A DNA stretch of 64,000 nucleotides from JAWKIW01 sp041394145 (GCA_041394145.1 JAWKIW010000017.1:1-64000); one strand, 5' to 3'. Counted from the stretch's first letter, positions 28,285-37,928 are shown. The notes: generated by a model from the letters alone, not told the origin. Program-made: numbers and translations.

Positions 28285-29390
28285 CCGGGCGTGGAGCCCG
28301 CCGGCACCGCCTCGGGGCCCCTGGTGGCCACCGCGCCGGCTCCGGCGCCATCGCCGTCGGACGCACCGGGCCCGGGCGTCGAGGTCGGTGCGCGGTCCGG
28401 CGGCAGGCTGCCGACGCCGATGCGCCGCCGGAACACCCAGTAGGTCCAGCCCTGGTAGAGCAGGACGACGGGGGTCAGCAGCACCGCCACCCAGGTCATG
28501 ACCGTGAGGGTGTAGGAGGTGCTCGGCGCGTTGTCGATCGTCAGGTTGAAGGCCGGATCGGTGCTCGAGGGCATCACGTTCGGGTACAGCGAACCGAACA
28601 GCACGACCACGGCCATGGCGATGGTGACGCCGGTGCCGAGGAACGCCCAGCCGTCGCGTCCCGCCCGGTTCGCCACGGCCGAGCCGACGAGCGCCACCGC
28701 ACCGACGGCGACCGGTGCCCAGGTCCAGGTCTTGCCCAGGCCGAGCTGGGTCCACACCAAGAAGGCGGCGCCGGCGACGATCACGACGGGGGCGAGCATC
28801 GAGGCGACGCGCTGGGCGCGCTGGCGGACCTCGCCGGTGGTGCGCAGGGTCAGGAAGTGGGCGCCGTGCAGCGTGAAGAGCCCGAGCGTGACCACGCCGC
28901 CGAGCAGGCCGTACGGGTTGAGCAGCGTGAGCAGGTCGCCGGTGTAGTTGCCGGCGGCGTCGATCGGCACGCCGTGCACCACGTTGGCCAGGGCGACGCC
29001 CCACAGCAGGGCCGGGAGGGCCGAGCCGAACACGATCGCCCGGTCCCACCAGGCGCGCCAGACCGGGTTGTCGCGCTTGGAGCGGTACTCGAAGGCCACG
29101 CCCCGCACGATCAGGGCCACCAGGATGAGCAGCAGGGCGAGGTAGAAGCCCGAGAAGAGGGTGGCGTACCAGTTCGGGAAGGCGGCGAAGGTGGCGCCGC
29201 CGGCGACGAGCAGCCACACCTCGTTGCCGTCCCAGACCGGGCCGATGGTGTTGATGACGACCCGTCGCTCGGCGTCGGTCCTCCCGACGACGGGCAGCAG
29301 GATCCCGACCCCGAAGTCGAAGCCCTCGAGGAACAGGTAGCCGGTCCAGAGGACGGCGATCAGCAGGAACCAGACGGTGGTGAGCTCCAC
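28281..29390 (-). CDS. cydB: Cytochrome bd ubiquinol/menaquinol oxidase subunit II
   Basis: Membrane subunit of the bd-type terminal oxidase reducing oxygen with quinol. The protein has 369 aa with nine hydrophobic segments: LTTVWFLLIAVLWTGYLFLEGFDFGVGIL at the start, then GPVWDGNEVWLLVAGGATFAAFP and VRGVAFEYRSKR, all hallmarks of CydB. The GTG at 29390 is preceded by AAGGAGG. A 45-residue Pro/Gly/Ala-rich tail extends past the last helix. It follows cydA by 13 bp and overlaps cydDC by 4 bp, forming the operon cydA-cydB-cydDC. Confidence 0.95.
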   Translation of the reverse strand: MELTTVWFLLIAVLWTGYLFLEGFDFGVGILLPVVGRTDAERRVVINTIGPVWDGNEVWLLVAGGATFAAFPNWYATLFSGFYLALLLILVALIVRGVAFEYRSKRDNPVWRAWWDRAIVFGSALPALLWGVALANVVHGVPIDAAGNYTGDLLTLLNPYGLLGGVVTLGLFTLHGAHFLTLRTTGEVRQRAQRVASMLAPVVIVAGAAFLVWTQLGLGKTWTWAPVAVGAVALVGSAVANRAGRDGWAFLGTGVTIAMAVVVLFGSLYPNVMPSSTDPAFNLTIDNAPSTSYTLTVMTWVAVLLTPVVLLYQGWTYWVFRRRIGVGSLPPDRAPTSTPGPGASDGDGAGAGAVATRGPEAVPAGSTPG

Positions 29391-29403
29391 GTCGTCCTCC
29401 TTC

Positions 29404-30847
29404 TCAGTAGGCGAAGGTGAGTTGGTCGTTGCGCTCGTCTTGCTCGGACGGCGCGGGCGGCGGCATCGCCCCTCCGGGCCGCGGCGGATGGTGCGCACCA
29501 GCAGGCCGACTCGATGACGGCGAGCACGCCGTACAGGAGGGTGAACACGATCAGCGACGTCCAGATCGTGGCGGCGGAGAGGGTGCCCGAGACGCCGGCG
29601 GCGGTGAACATCCGGACGGCGTCGAGGCCGGTCGGGTTCGGCGCCACGACCCAGGGCTGCCGGCCCATCTCGGTGAAGATCCACCCCAACGTGTTGGCGA
29701 GGAACGGCGTGGCGATGGCGAACACGGCGAGGCGCACGAACCACCTCCCGCGCACCGCCCGCCCCTTGCGGGTGTGCCACAGGCCCCACGCCGCAGCCGC
29801 CGCGGCCAGCAGGCCGAAGCCGATCATGAAGCGGAACGACCAGTAGGTGACCACCATGTTGGGTCGGTAGTTGCCGGGTCCGAACTGCTGCTCGTAGGCG
29901 GCCTGCAGGTCGTTGACCCCCTGGATCGTCGCGTCGAAGGTGTCGGTGGCCAGGAACGACGTGGCCCCGGGGATGCTGAAGGTCCGGACGTTGCACTCGG
30001 TGCTCACGTCGCCGTAGGCGAACAGGGAGAACCCCGCGCCCTGCTCGGTGTCGCACAGGGCCTCGGCCGAGGCCATCTTCATGGGCTGCTGCTGGATCAT
30101 GAGCCGGGCCTGGAAGTGGCCCGACAGCGCCACGCCGAGCGAGGCCACCAGCACCAGCCACATCCCGCCCCGCATGACGCGCCGGAAGGCCAGCCGGTCG
30201 GTGTCGGTGCTGTGGTCGCGCTCGCGCGACAGCTCCCACACCGAGATGCCGACGAGGAAGGCGCCCGCGGTCACCAGCGCGGCGAAGATCGTGTGGGGGA
30301 AGGCGGCGAGCACCGTCGAGTTGGTCAGCACCTCCCAGATCGAGGTGAGCTCGGCCCGTCCGCTGGCCGCGTTGTAGGTGACGCCGACGGGGTGCTGCAT
30401 CCAGGAGTTGGCGGCGAGGATGAAGTAGGCCGAGATGGTCGTGCCGATGGCGGCCAGCCAGATCGTCGCCAGGTGCAGCTTCTTGGGCAGCAGCCCCCAC
30501 CCGAAGATCCACAACCCCAGGAAGGTGGACTCCAGGAAGAAGGCGGCCAGGCCCTCCATCGCCAGCGGCGCACCGAACACGTCGCCCACGAACCGGGAGT
30601 AGCTGGCCCAGGCCATGCCGAACTGGAACTCCTGGACGATGCCGGTCACCACGCCCATGGCGAAGGTGATGAGGAACAGCTTCCCCCAGAACTTGGTCTG
30701 GCGCAGCCAGCGCTCGTCGCCGGTGCGATACCACGCCGTGTGCAGCACGGCGACGACGAGGCCGAGGCCGATCGTCAGTGGGACGAACAAGAAGTGGTAG
30801 ACGGTCGTGATGCCGAACTGCCATCGGGCGAGGTCGAGTGCGCTCAT
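29404..30847 (-). CDS. cydA: Cytochrome bd oxidase subunit I; two one-base breaks near the C-terminus
   Basis: Haem-binding subunit of the bd oxidase. MSALDLARWQFGITTVYHFLFVPLTIGLG opens with the axial His19 region. GIVQEFQFGMAW and ESTFLGLWIFGWGLL contain conserved glutamates, and the quinol-binding Q-loop and GRQPWVV are present. The ATG at 30847 has GGAGGTGGCG upstream. The last helix breaks at GVLAVIE. Restoring one G near 29510 and one near 29470 gives VGLLVRTIRRGPEGAMPPPAPSEQDERNDQLTFAY and a 481-aa protein. Two lost bases in G runs suggest sequencing error in an otherwise intact operon. Confidence 0.92.
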
Positions 30848-31069
30848 CGCCACCTCCGGGGTGCTCCTGCCCATTTCCGTCGTAGCGGGGCGGTCGAACG
30901 GTGAGGTCGGACGGCCGTTCCGTCAGGGCCAAAGGTCCCGGTTCCAGCGATCGTTGCCGCCATTCGCATCGCGATGGGCGATGGACCGGGTGGCGGGCCG
31001 GCGCCGGCGGGACCACCGGAGTCCGCTCCCGGACGCCGAACCGCAGGGCACGTCCCGGTGATGCCCCCG

Positions 31070-31075
31070 TAGCCT
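31070..31075 (+). promoter_or_regulatory. -10 element TAGCCT for the MFS transporter
   Basis: TAGCCT, six nt, then the GTG at 31082; leaderless-type start. The 30848-31069 interval between cydA and this gene holds no other feature I can identify. Confidence 0.5.
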
Positions 31076-31081
31076 GCGCAG

Positions 31082-32593
31082 GTGCACCAGGCCCCCGATC
31101 CCGGCGCCGAGCCCGTGGGCTCGACGGTCCCGTGGCTGCCGGCGGATGAGGGACGAGGAGCATCGTTTGCTCGCCGCTCGGTGGACCGCTGGTCGGAGGA
31201 CCCCGGCTCGGGCGGCCCCCGCGTGTGGGTGCCCGGCCGACGGCTGCTGACGGCCGGGCTGATCCTGCTGGTCACGCTGGTGGCGTCGGAGTCGCTGGCG
31301 ATCGCCACCGTCATGCCGCTGGTCGAGCAGGACCTCGGTGACCTCGCCCTGTACGGCTGGGTGTTCTCGGGGTTCTTCCTCGGCAACCTCGTCGGCATCG
31401 TGGCCGCCGGCCGGGCCGCCGACCGCGTCCGCCCGGACGTCCCGCTCGTGGCGGGGCTCGCGCTGTTCGTCGCCGGGCTCGCCATCGGGGGCGCGGCCCC
31501 GTCGATGGCCGCGCTCGTCGCCGGCCGGGTCGTGCAGGGGATCGGTGCCGGCGCCATCCCCGCGGTCGCCTACGTGTGCATCGCCCGGGCCTACCCGCCC
31601 GAGGCCCGGCCCCGGATGTTCGCCCTGCTCTCCACGGCGTGGGTCATCCCGTCGCTGATCGGTCCGGGGCTGTCGGGGCTCGTCGGCCAGCAGCTGGGCT
31701 GGCGATGGGTGCTGCTGGGGCTGCTCCCGCTGGTGGTGGTCGCCGGCGCGCTGGCGGCCGTCGCCGTGCGCGACGTGCGCCGGCCCGACGAGCCCATCGT
31801 CTCGGGCCCGTCGATGGCCCGGGCGGCACAGCTCGTCCTCGGCGCAGGGCTGCTGCTGGCCGGCCTCGATCTCGCGCCGTCCCTCGTCTCGCTGCCGGTC
31901 GCGCTCGCCGGGCTCGCCATCGGCGTCGACGCCTTCGCCCGGCTCACCCCCGCGGGCACGCTTCGGGCCCGGCCCGGCCTGCCGGCCACGGTGATCGTGA
32001 AGCTGGTGTTCATGGCGTCGTTCTTCGCCGTCGACACCTACATCCCGTTGGCCGTCACGTCCCAGAAGGGGGTCGACGCCACCTACGCCGGTGCGATCAT
32101 CACCGTCACGTCGCTGGTGTGGACCGCGGGCTCGTGGATCCAGGAGCGACGGGTCCGCCATGCCGGGCCCCGACCGCTCGTGGCCACCGGCTTCTCCTGC
32201 ATCGTGGCCGGCGCCGCCCTGCTCGCCGTGGTCCTCGTCCCGGCCGTCCCGGTCGCCCTCGCCTTCCTCGGCGGCGCAGTGCTCGGGCTGGGTGCCGGGC
32301 TCACGTACGCGCCGCTGTCGGCCGCCACGCTGGCGTCGGCCGAGCGCGGCCACGAAGGCGCGGCGACCTCGGCCACCCAGCTGGCGGAGGTCCTCGGCAT
32401 CGCCCTCGGCTCCGGCATCGGCGGTGTGGTGATCGCCGCCACCGAGTCCGCCGGCGCCGGCGTCACGCCGGGTGTGGTGGCCGTCTACGTCGGCGCAGGC
32501 GTCTTGGCGATCGCCGGCACGCTGCTCGCCGTGCGCCTTCCTCCCTCGGTCGTCGACACCGCGGCGCGGGGGACGTCGTCGACGGCGAGCTGA
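31082..32593 (+). CDS. Major facilitator superfamily transporter (DHA2/EmrB-like)
   Basis: Proton-coupled exporter, 503 aa, about 14 membrane helices. The first helices read GLILLVTLVASESLAIATVMPLVEQDL (the DHA2-type start with E before the MP motif). Motif A-like GRAADRVRP comes between TM2 and TM3, and motif C region WVIPSLIGPGLSGLVGQQLGWRWVLLG in TM5. A 45-residue acidic/Ser-rich N-terminus precedes. Such proteins usually expel drugs, dyes or metabolites. No regulator is adjacent; the gene is divergent from cydA and convergent with carbonic anhydrase. The substrate is unknown. Confidence 0.85.
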   Translation: MHQAPDPGAEPVGSTVPWLPADEGRGASFARRSVDRWSEDPGSGGPRVWVPGRRLLTAGLILLVTLVASESLAIATVMPLVEQDLGDLALYGWVFSGFFLGNLVGIVAAGRAADRVRPDVPLVAGLALFVAGLAIGGAAPSMAALVAGRVVQGIGAGAIPAVAYVCIARAYPPEARPRMFALLSTAWVIPSLIGPGLSGLVGQQLGWRWVLLGLLPLVVVAGALAAVAVRDVRRPDEPIVSGPSMARAAQLVLGAGLLLAGLDLAPSLVSLPVALAGLAIGVDAFARLTPAGTLRARPGLPATVIVKLVFMASFFAVDTYIPLAVTSQKGVDATYAGAIITVTSLVWTAGSWIQERRVRHAGPRPLVATGFSCIVAGAALLAVVLVPAVPVALAFLGGAVLGLGAGLTYAPLSAATLASAERGHEGAATSATQLAEVLGIALGSGIGGVVIAATESAGAGVTPGVVAVYVGAGVLAIAGTLLAVRLPPSVVDTAARGTSSTAS

Positions 32594-32671
32594 GCCCAGT
32601 CGATCTCCGGCGTCGCCACGCCGCGCTGGGAACGACCGATCGGCCCGGCCACCCACCCAGGTGTGATCGCG

Positions 32672-33322
32672 TCAGAGGTCGTCATACTCGTAGATCCGGG
32701 CGCTGTCGAAGTCGTGCTCGGGGTCGACGTGCAGGTCGCGCAGCAGCCCTTCGTGGAGGTCGTACACCCAGCCGTGCACGTGCAGGTCGCGCTCGTGGTG
32801 CCACGCCCGCTGCACGAACGACGTCGCGCTGACCTTGTACACCTGCTCGCGGACGTTGAGCTCGACCAGGCGCCGGTGGCGCGCCTCGGGGTCGGCGATG
32901 GCGTCGAGCTCGCGCTGGTAGATGCGGTAGACGTCCTTGATGGACCGCAGCCACTTGTCGATCAGCCCGTGGTAGTGCCCGTCGACCGCGGCCCGCACAC
33001 CCCCGCAGCCGTAGTGGCCGCACACGATCACGTGGTTCACGTGGAGCACCTCCACCGCGAACTGCAGCACCGACATGAGGTTCATGTCGGTGTGCACCAC
33101 CAGGTTGGCGATGTTGCGGTGGATGAACATCTCGCCGGGACCGGTGCCGGTGATCTCGTTGGCGTTCACCCGGCTGTCGGAGCACCCGATGAACAAGAAG
33201 TCGGGCTGCTGGCCCTCGGCGAGGCGCTCGAAGAACTCCGGATCGAGAGCCAGCTGCTCGCTCACCCACCGTCGGTTGTTCACGAACAGCTGCTCGTACG
33301 GCGTGGGGGAGGTGTCGGTCAT
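32672..33322 (-). CDS. Beta-class carbonic anhydrase
   Basis: Zinc enzyme hydrating CO2 to bicarbonate in the cytoplasm. The 216-aa protein carries the metal ligands and catalytic dyad C47-S-D49-S-R51, then H103-Y-G-C106-G-G, and the SRVNANEITG and MFIHRNIANLV blocks of the Can/CynT clade (type II, as in E. coli Can). The ATG at 33322 has a short leader after a TAGTGT -10 box at 33348-33353 on the minus strand. It is convergent with the MFS gene. Assignment secure. Confidence 0.95.
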   Translation of the reverse strand: MTDTSPTPYEQLFVNNRRWVSEQLALDPEFFERLAEGQQPDFLFIGCSDSRVNANEITGTGPGEMFIHRNIANLVVHTDMNLMSVLQFAVEVLHVNHVIVCGHYGCGGVRAAVDGHYHGLIDKWLRSIKDVYRIYQRELDAIADPEARHRRLVELNVREQVYKVSATSFVQRAWHHERDLHVHGWVYDLHEGLLRDLHVDPEHDFDSARIYEYDDL

Positions 33323-33439
33323 CGTCGCGGCTCCGCCATGGCGTCAGACACTAGGCGACGGCGACGACGTCGGATCACGTCGCCTTCCGGAATGTCGGAT
33401 CAGGCTCGGCGCGCGGGAGCCGCACCCGCCGGCGCCTCC

Positions 33440-34300
33440 TCACCCCGGCGCGGTGGCGATCCACAGCGGGAAGCGCAGCAGCGACAGGTAGCCGAGCCGC
33501 TCGTACACGGGCCGGCCGAGGTCGCTCGAGACCAGCACGGCCGGCAGATCGGGTTCGACGGTGCTCGCTGCCCACGACACCGCCGCACCGGCACCCCGGC
33601 CACGGGCCGACGACAGCACGGCCACGAACTGCAGGACCTGCAGGCCGTCGCTGACGAAGGCGGCCGAGGTGCCGAGCGGGCTGCCGTCGGCGTCGTCGCG
33701 GGCGAGGAAGAACCGCCATCCGCTTCCGAGCAGCTCGGGGTCGAACACGGCGGCGGAAGGCAGGTCGGCGAGCTCGGGCAGCGGGTAGCCGGTGATGGCT
33801 GTGCGCTCCCACACCGCCAGCGTCGCGGCGTCGGTCACCTCCTCGACCGTGACACCCCGCGCCTCGGTGACCGACGGCGGCGGCTCGCCCCCTGCGGCGC
33901 GCGCCATCACCGGTGGGTGGCCGACGGGCGCGTAGCCCCGGGCTCGCAGGTCGCCGCTGCCGTAGAGGCAGAACACCAGGAACGGCACGCCCGGGTGCCC
34001 GGCGGCGAAGCCGTCGAGCGCGTCGAGGCCGGCGGCGCCGTCGGGCGTGTCCGGCGGCGCGAGGTGCACCGCCATGTTCACGAACGGATGGGGGAGGCCG
34101 CTCGCCAGCAGCGCCATGCCGGGGTGCTCGGCGGCCTCGTAGGGGGCGGTGGCGCCGAGGCTGCGCAGCTGTCCGGCGTGGTTGCGCACCGTGGCCAACA
34201 GCAGCGAGTCGTCCGACGGCACGTCCGGCTCCCAGCCGGCGGTCAGGTGCTCCTCCGGATCCGCCGCCAGCGACCCGTGTCCGTCGTCGTCCCCGGCCAT
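33440..34300 (-). CDS. GNAT-family acetyltransferase, two-part
   Basis: A 286-aa protein whose C-terminal half (about 150-286) is a GNAT domain: VTEARGVTVEEVTDAATLAVWERT opens it. LQFVAVLSSARGRGAGAAVSWAAS carries the R-G-x-G-x-A acetyl-CoA loop, and SSDLGRPVYERLGYLSLLRFPLW closes it. The N-terminal half is a diverged GNAT-like region, as in other tandem GNAT proteins. The ATG at 34300 is preceded by GGGGGAG. It is divergent from the secreted esterase. Substrate unknown. Confidence 0.8.
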   Translation of the reverse strand: MAGDDDGHGSLAADPEEHLTAGWEPDVPSDDSLLLATVRNHAGQLRSLGATAPYEAAEHPGMALLASGLPHPFVNMAVHLAPPDTPDGAAGLDALDGFAAGHPGVPFLVFCLYGSGDLRARGYAPVGHPPVMARAAGGEPPPSVTEARGVTVEEVTDAATLAVWERTAITGYPLPELADLPSAAVFDPELLGSGWRFFLARDDADGSPLGTSAAFVSDGLQVLQFVAVLSSARGRGAGAAVSWAASTVEPDLPAVLVSSDLGRPVYERLGYLSLLRFPLWIATAPG

Positions 34301-34410
34301 GGGTGCTCCCCCCGATCGTGCCCGTCCGCGATGCTACGCCGCAACCGCCGCTGCCCGACCTCATCACAGATCCCTCATGGACGCCCAAAGGGCAGAACAT
34401 CGGACGTCCC

Positions 34411-34416
34411 TAGCAT
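34411..34416 (+). promoter_or_regulatory. -10 element TAGCAT for the secreted esterase
   Basis: TAGCAT, then TCGGACC, then the GTG at 34424; leaderless-type start. Confidence 0.5.
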
Positions 34417-34423
34417 TCGGACC

Positions 34424-36493
34424 GTGCGCACCTCCTCGTCGACACCCTCGTCCTCGTCCGCCCACGTCCACCGCCGGATCCGCCCGACGGCCGCGGTGGC
34501 GATCGGGCTGCTGGCGTCGCTCGCCGTGCTCGGCCTCCCGGGCGCGGCGGGGGCCGCCGGCACCCGCTACCTGGACCCGATCTTCCCGACGGTCACCAAG
34601 ACGACCGACGTCGTCTACGGCTCGGCGGTCAACGACCAGGGCCAGCTCCAGGATCTCCGGCTCGACCTCTTCCGGCCCGACGGCGACGTCGTCACCGACC
34701 GTCCCGCCATCGTCTTCATCCACGGCGGCGGCTTCGTGTCGGGGACCAAGGACAACGCCGCCATGGTCGACCTGGCGAACGAGTTCGCCAAGCGCGGCTA
34801 CGTCACGGCCTCGATCGACTACCGCCTCTCCACCGAGGGCGTGGACGGCTTCGACCCCACCGACCCGCGCGTCGCCCGGGCCCACCGCAACGCCCAGCAC
34901 GACGCCCAGGCCGCCGTCCGCTTCCTGCGGGCGAACGCGGCGACCTACGGCGTCGACCCCCGGCACGTCGCCGTGGCCGGCGGCTCCGCCGGCGCGGCCA
35001 CGTCGATGTTCGTGGGCTACGACAACGAGGACGTCGGCGACTCCGGCAGCCCGGGCGAGTCGTCGCGCGTCTGCGCGGCGATGTCGCTGTCCGGCGCGGT
35101 GGGCGCCGAGCTCGTCGACCCGACCGACCTCACCGACGCCATCTGGTACCAGGGCACGGCCGACAAGACGGTGCCGTGGCTCCTCGCCCAGAGGTCGTCC
35201 GATGCCGTGGCCGCCGCCGGCATGACCTCGGAGATGCACCTCTTCGACGGTGCCGGCCACGTCGACTACAGGGTCTTCAAGCCGAGCATCCTCACCGACG
35301 GCGTGCGCTTCTTCTACGACCACGTGGCGACGACGAGCCGCGACTGCCGCGTCGGACCGCCGGCGCCTCCCGGCGGCTTCGGATCGTTCCAGCCCGCCGG
35401 GCCCCACCGGATCGTCGACACCCGTGACGGCACGGGTGGGCCGGCCGCGCCGCTGGGGCCCGGCGAGACCCGGGCGCTCTCGGTCGACGGCTGGCCCGGC
35501 CTGCCCCCGAACGGGGTGAAGGCCGTCGCCGTGAACGTCACCGCGGTGTCACCGAGCGCCGACACCCACCTCACCCTGTGGCCCCATGGTGCCGCCATGC
35601 CGACGACCAGCACCACCAACCCGGCTGCCGGTGAGACGGTGGCGACGATGGCCGTCGTCCCGATCGGCGCCGACGGCAAGGTCGACGTCTACAACAACAG
35701 CGGCAGCACCCACCTCCTCGTCGACTTCCTGGGCTGGTTCGGTACGCCGGCCGGCACGACCTTCGTGCCGGTCACGCCCACCCGGCTGCTCGACACCCGC
35801 AACGGCACCGGCGGACCGGCGATCCCCCTCGGGCCGGGCGAGACGCGACTCGTCCAAGCCGCCGGCCTGGCCGGCATCCCGACCGCGGGTGTCGGCAGCG
35901 TCGCCCTGAACGTCACCGCGGTCGACCCGACCGAGGCCAGCCACCTGACGGTGTGGACCGCGCTCGGTGCCCAGCCGGGCTCGTCGAACCTCAACGTCGC
36001 GCCGGGCCGGACCGTGGCCAACCAGGTGCTGGTCTCGGTGTTCCCCACCGGCTTCGCCGCCATCCGCAACAACTCGGGGACGACCCACGTCGTGGTCGAC
36101 GTGACCGGCTACTACGCCACGCCGGCGGGCGCCCGCTTCGATGCCACGACGCCGACCCGCTTGCTCGACACGCGCGACGGCACCGGCGCTCCCGTCGGCC
36201 GGATCGGACCCGGCGGCACGGTGGACCTGGCGGTGGCCGGCGTCGGGCCGGTGCCGTCCGACGCCGCCGCGGTCGACGTCACCGTGACCGCGGTCGTCCC
36301 TTCGGCGACGTCGCACGTGACCGTCTGGCCGGGCGGCACCCCCCAGCCGCTCGTGTCGACGCTCAACACCACCGCAGGTCGCACCGTGGCCAACCACGCG
36401 ACGATCCCCGTCGGTCCCGACGGTTCGATCTCGCTCTACAACAACAGCGGCGATACCGACCTGTTGGTCGACGTCGACGGCTGGTTCACCTGA
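34424..36493 (+). CDS. Secreted alpha/beta-hydrolase esterase with three C-terminal VLDTR modules
   Basis: Exported carboxylesterase of 689 aa. After a Ser-rich head and signal peptide (AAVAIGLLASLAVLGLPGAAGA, cleavage near residue 45), the hydrolase domain (about 50-310) has the oxyanion H100-G-G-G, nucleophile G-G-S188-A-G, acid in GTAD247, and H279 in DGAGHVDY: the HSL/carboxylesterase type B pattern. Residues 320-689 are three VLDTR modules ending at GWFT. The frame is intact, so this is the cleanest example of the shared tail. Natural substrate unknown. It is divergent from an acetyltransferase. Confidence 0.9.
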   Translation: MRTSSSTPSSSSAHVHRRIRPTAAVAIGLLASLAVLGLPGAAGAAGTRYLDPIFPTVTKTTDVVYGSAVNDQGQLQDLRLDLFRPDGDVVTDRPAIVFIHGGGFVSGTKDNAAMVDLANEFAKRGYVTASIDYRLSTEGVDGFDPTDPRVARAHRNAQHDAQAAVRFLRANAATYGVDPRHVAVAGGSAGAATSMFVGYDNEDVGDSGSPGESSRVCAAMSLSGAVGAELVDPTDLTDAIWYQGTADKTVPWLLAQRSSDAVAAAGMTSEMHLFDGAGHVDYRVFKPSILTDGVRFFYDHVATTSRDCRVGPPAPPGGFGSFQPAGPHRIVDTRDGTGGPAAPLGPGETRALSVDGWPGLPPNGVKAVAVNVTAVSPSADTHLTLWPHGAAMPTTSTTNPAAGETVATMAVVPIGADGKVDVYNNSGSTHLLVDFLGWFGTPAGTTFVPVTPTRLLDTRNGTGGPAIPLGPGETRLVQAAGLAGIPTAGVGSVALNVTAVDPTEASHLTVWTALGAQPGSSNLNVAPGRTVANQVLVSVFPTGFAAIRNNSGTTHVVVDVTGYYATPAGARFDATTPTRLLDTRDGTGAPVGRIGPGGTVDLAVAGVGPVPSDAAAVDVTVTAVVPSATSHVTVWPGGTPQPLVSTLNTTAGRTVANHATIPVGPDGSISLYNNSGDTDLLVDVDGWFT
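35381..36490 (+). repeat. Three tandem copies of the ~120-aa VLDTR module in the esterase
   Basis: The copies start at about residues 320, 445 and 568, each with R(I/L)xDTR(D/N)GTG and each closing with NNSG(S/T/D)T.xxVD. The variation between copies is greater than in the metalloprotease. Confidence 0.87.
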
Positions 36494-36546
36494 GGACCCG
36501 CGTCAGCCTGCCGACCCGCTTCCTCCAGACCCGGGCCGGCTCACCG

Positions 36547-37107
36547 TCAGCGCCGCACGCGATACGCCACGTGCACCGCGCCGTTGCCGAAGCGACGCTC
36601 GTCGATGAGCTCGAGGTCGAGGCGCAGATCGGTGGGGAAGGCCGGCTTGCCAGCGCCGACCGTCACCGGGGCGAGGACCAGGCGGACCTCGTCCACGACA
36701 CCGGCGCGCAGGGCGTGAGCGGCGAGCTCGGGTCCGCCCACCAGCAGGTCGGCCGCCGACCCCTCTTTCATGGCCGCCACCTCGTCGGCGTCGAAGGCGC
36801 GGACGATGCGCGTTCGCTTCGTGATCGGTTCGGCCAGGGTGGTGGAGTGCACGAGCTTGTCCGAGTCCTGCCACGCAGCGGCGAAGTCGGCCAACACCGG
36901 CGACTCCTCGGCGAAGCGCGGATCCGTCTCCCACACGGCCATCGTCTCGTACATGCGGCGGCCCAGCAGCTGGGTGCCGATCCCTCGCATCAGGTCGTTG
37001 AAGAACACGTGCACGTCTTCGTCGGGCACCGACCAGTCGAAGGAGCCGGTGGCGTCCTCGGTGAAGCCGTCCAACGAGCTGTTGGTGGCGTAGATGAGCT
37101 TCCCCAT
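36547..37107 (-). CDS. Dihydrofolate-reductase-like protein (RibD C-terminal domain family)
   Basis: Cytoplasmic NADPH-dependent reductase-like protein of 186 aa. MGKLIYATNSSLDGF, the DWSVPDEDVHVFFNDLMRGIGTQLLGRRMYETMAVW segment and the GGPELAAHALRAGVVDEVRLVLAPVTVGAG end are typical of the small stand-alone RibD_C/DHFR-like proteins of Actinobacteria. The ATG at 37107 follows AAGGGA; the frame extends 14 codons upstream with a poorer start. It is the last intact gene before the decayed island. The physiological substrate of this family is mostly unknown. Confidence 0.88.
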   Translation of the reverse strand: MGKLIYATNSSLDGFTEDATGSFDWSVPDEDVHVFFNDLMRGIGTQLLGRRMYETMAVWETDPRFAEESPVLADFAAAWQDSDKLVHSTTLAEPITKRTRIVRAFDADEVAAMKEGSAADLLVGGPELAAHALRAGVVDEVRLVLAPVTVGAGKPAFPTDLRLDLELIDERRFGNGAVHVAYRVRR

Positions 37108-37352
37108 GTGTCCCTTCGAGCGAGTTGCGGCCGTGGTGGCGATGCGCACGACGAACCTACCTGCGCATGCTCATCGCGACCGGAGGTCAGCCGCGGCGCC
37201 GGTCATCACTACTAGAGCGCCAGCCGGCGTTCAGCGGTGGTGCGGTGTGGCGGTCAGATCGGCTCCGGGACATGCCGCATCCGTAGCACGACGTGCTACC
37301 GTGCGAGGTCGTGGCCCGGGAACTCACCCAGCGCGCGCTGCGCAGAAGCCAT

Positions 37353-37371
37353 GTATCACGATATGCGATAC
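37353..37371 (+). promoter_or_regulatory. Palindromic operator-like site GTATC-n9-GATAC with -10 TACAAT
   Basis: GTATC (37353-37357) and GATAC (37367-37371) flank ACGATATGC, and TACAAT lies 7 nt before the ATG at 37381. This AT-richer site just ahead of an antitoxin-like start looks like the autoregulatory operator of a toxin-antitoxin module. Confidence 0.45.
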
Positions 37372-37380
37372 AATCCGTCC

Positions 37381-37580
37381 ATGGCTCAGGCGATCTCAGT
37401 TCGACTCGATGACGAGGCCCAACGGGCGCTGGCCGTTCATCCCAGCCAGTTTCGTCCGCCGAGGCGGCTCGCTGTTCCGTCAGCTCGGCGGTTGTGGCGC
37501 AGCGCTGAGCTGGCCGACGAGGTCGGCCGCGCTCGAAGCCGACGAGCAGGATCCCGTGAGGACGACCTGGTCGCGTCGCC
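37381..37580 (+). pseudogene. Decayed ribbon-helix-helix antitoxin (MazE-like)
   Basis: The frame from 37381 begins MAQAISVRLDDEAQRALA, the RHH antitoxin start, and then loses homology. Pieces in other frames (SAELADEV, then AALEADEQD) match the usual C-terminal helix of such antitoxins. Several indels separate the pieces, so no functional product is expected. It lies directly ahead of a MazF-like remnant, in the normal antitoxin-toxin order. Confidence 0.5.
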
Positions 37581-37610
37581 CTGGCCGCTGTGAGTCGGCG
37601 GTTCGACTGA

Positions 37611-37928
37611 GTGAGCCTCTACCGGCTCAAGCTCCCGAAGGCGTCGTAGGTCACGGACCGGACCATGGGGTCGTGGTGCACCGGCTGACGAGTTCCTGCC
37701 CGGTCCGTTGTCATCGACCTCGGCATCCGCCATTGCTCGGCACGCCCGCTTCGGTGAGCACCACCACCAGATCGAGGTATCCGGCTGGTCAGCGTACGCG
37801 AGCCTCCTGGTCGAACAAGTCGGCGCCGTGGATCCGCGACACGCAGCTCGGCGCGTAGTGGCCACCTCACCGCCGAGAGATGGCAGTGTCGCCTGCAGGC
37901 GATCCTGACGGTGCTCGAGCCTCGACTG
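37611..37928 (+). pseudogene. Decayed MazF/PemK-like endoribonuclease toxin
   Basis: From a GTG at 37611 the frame reads VSLYRLKLPKAS and stops. Further pieces in other frames are ARSVVIDL, QRTRASW, LLVEQVGAVDP, GHLTAE and AILTVLEPRL. In order these resemble the start, core strand and end of actinobacterial MazF toxins (…RTRVLVEQVGAVD…LTPEE…AILTVLDL). At least four indels are needed. It pairs with the antitoxin remnant upstream. Moderately sure of the family, sure it is broken. Confidence 0.45.

Noticed and set aside
28285..29217. Extension of the cydDC frame upstream to 29217 (1482 codons in total)
   Set aside because: This part is an out-of-frame shadow of cydB. The ATG at 28284 overlaps the cydB stop and starts a normal CydD N-terminus.
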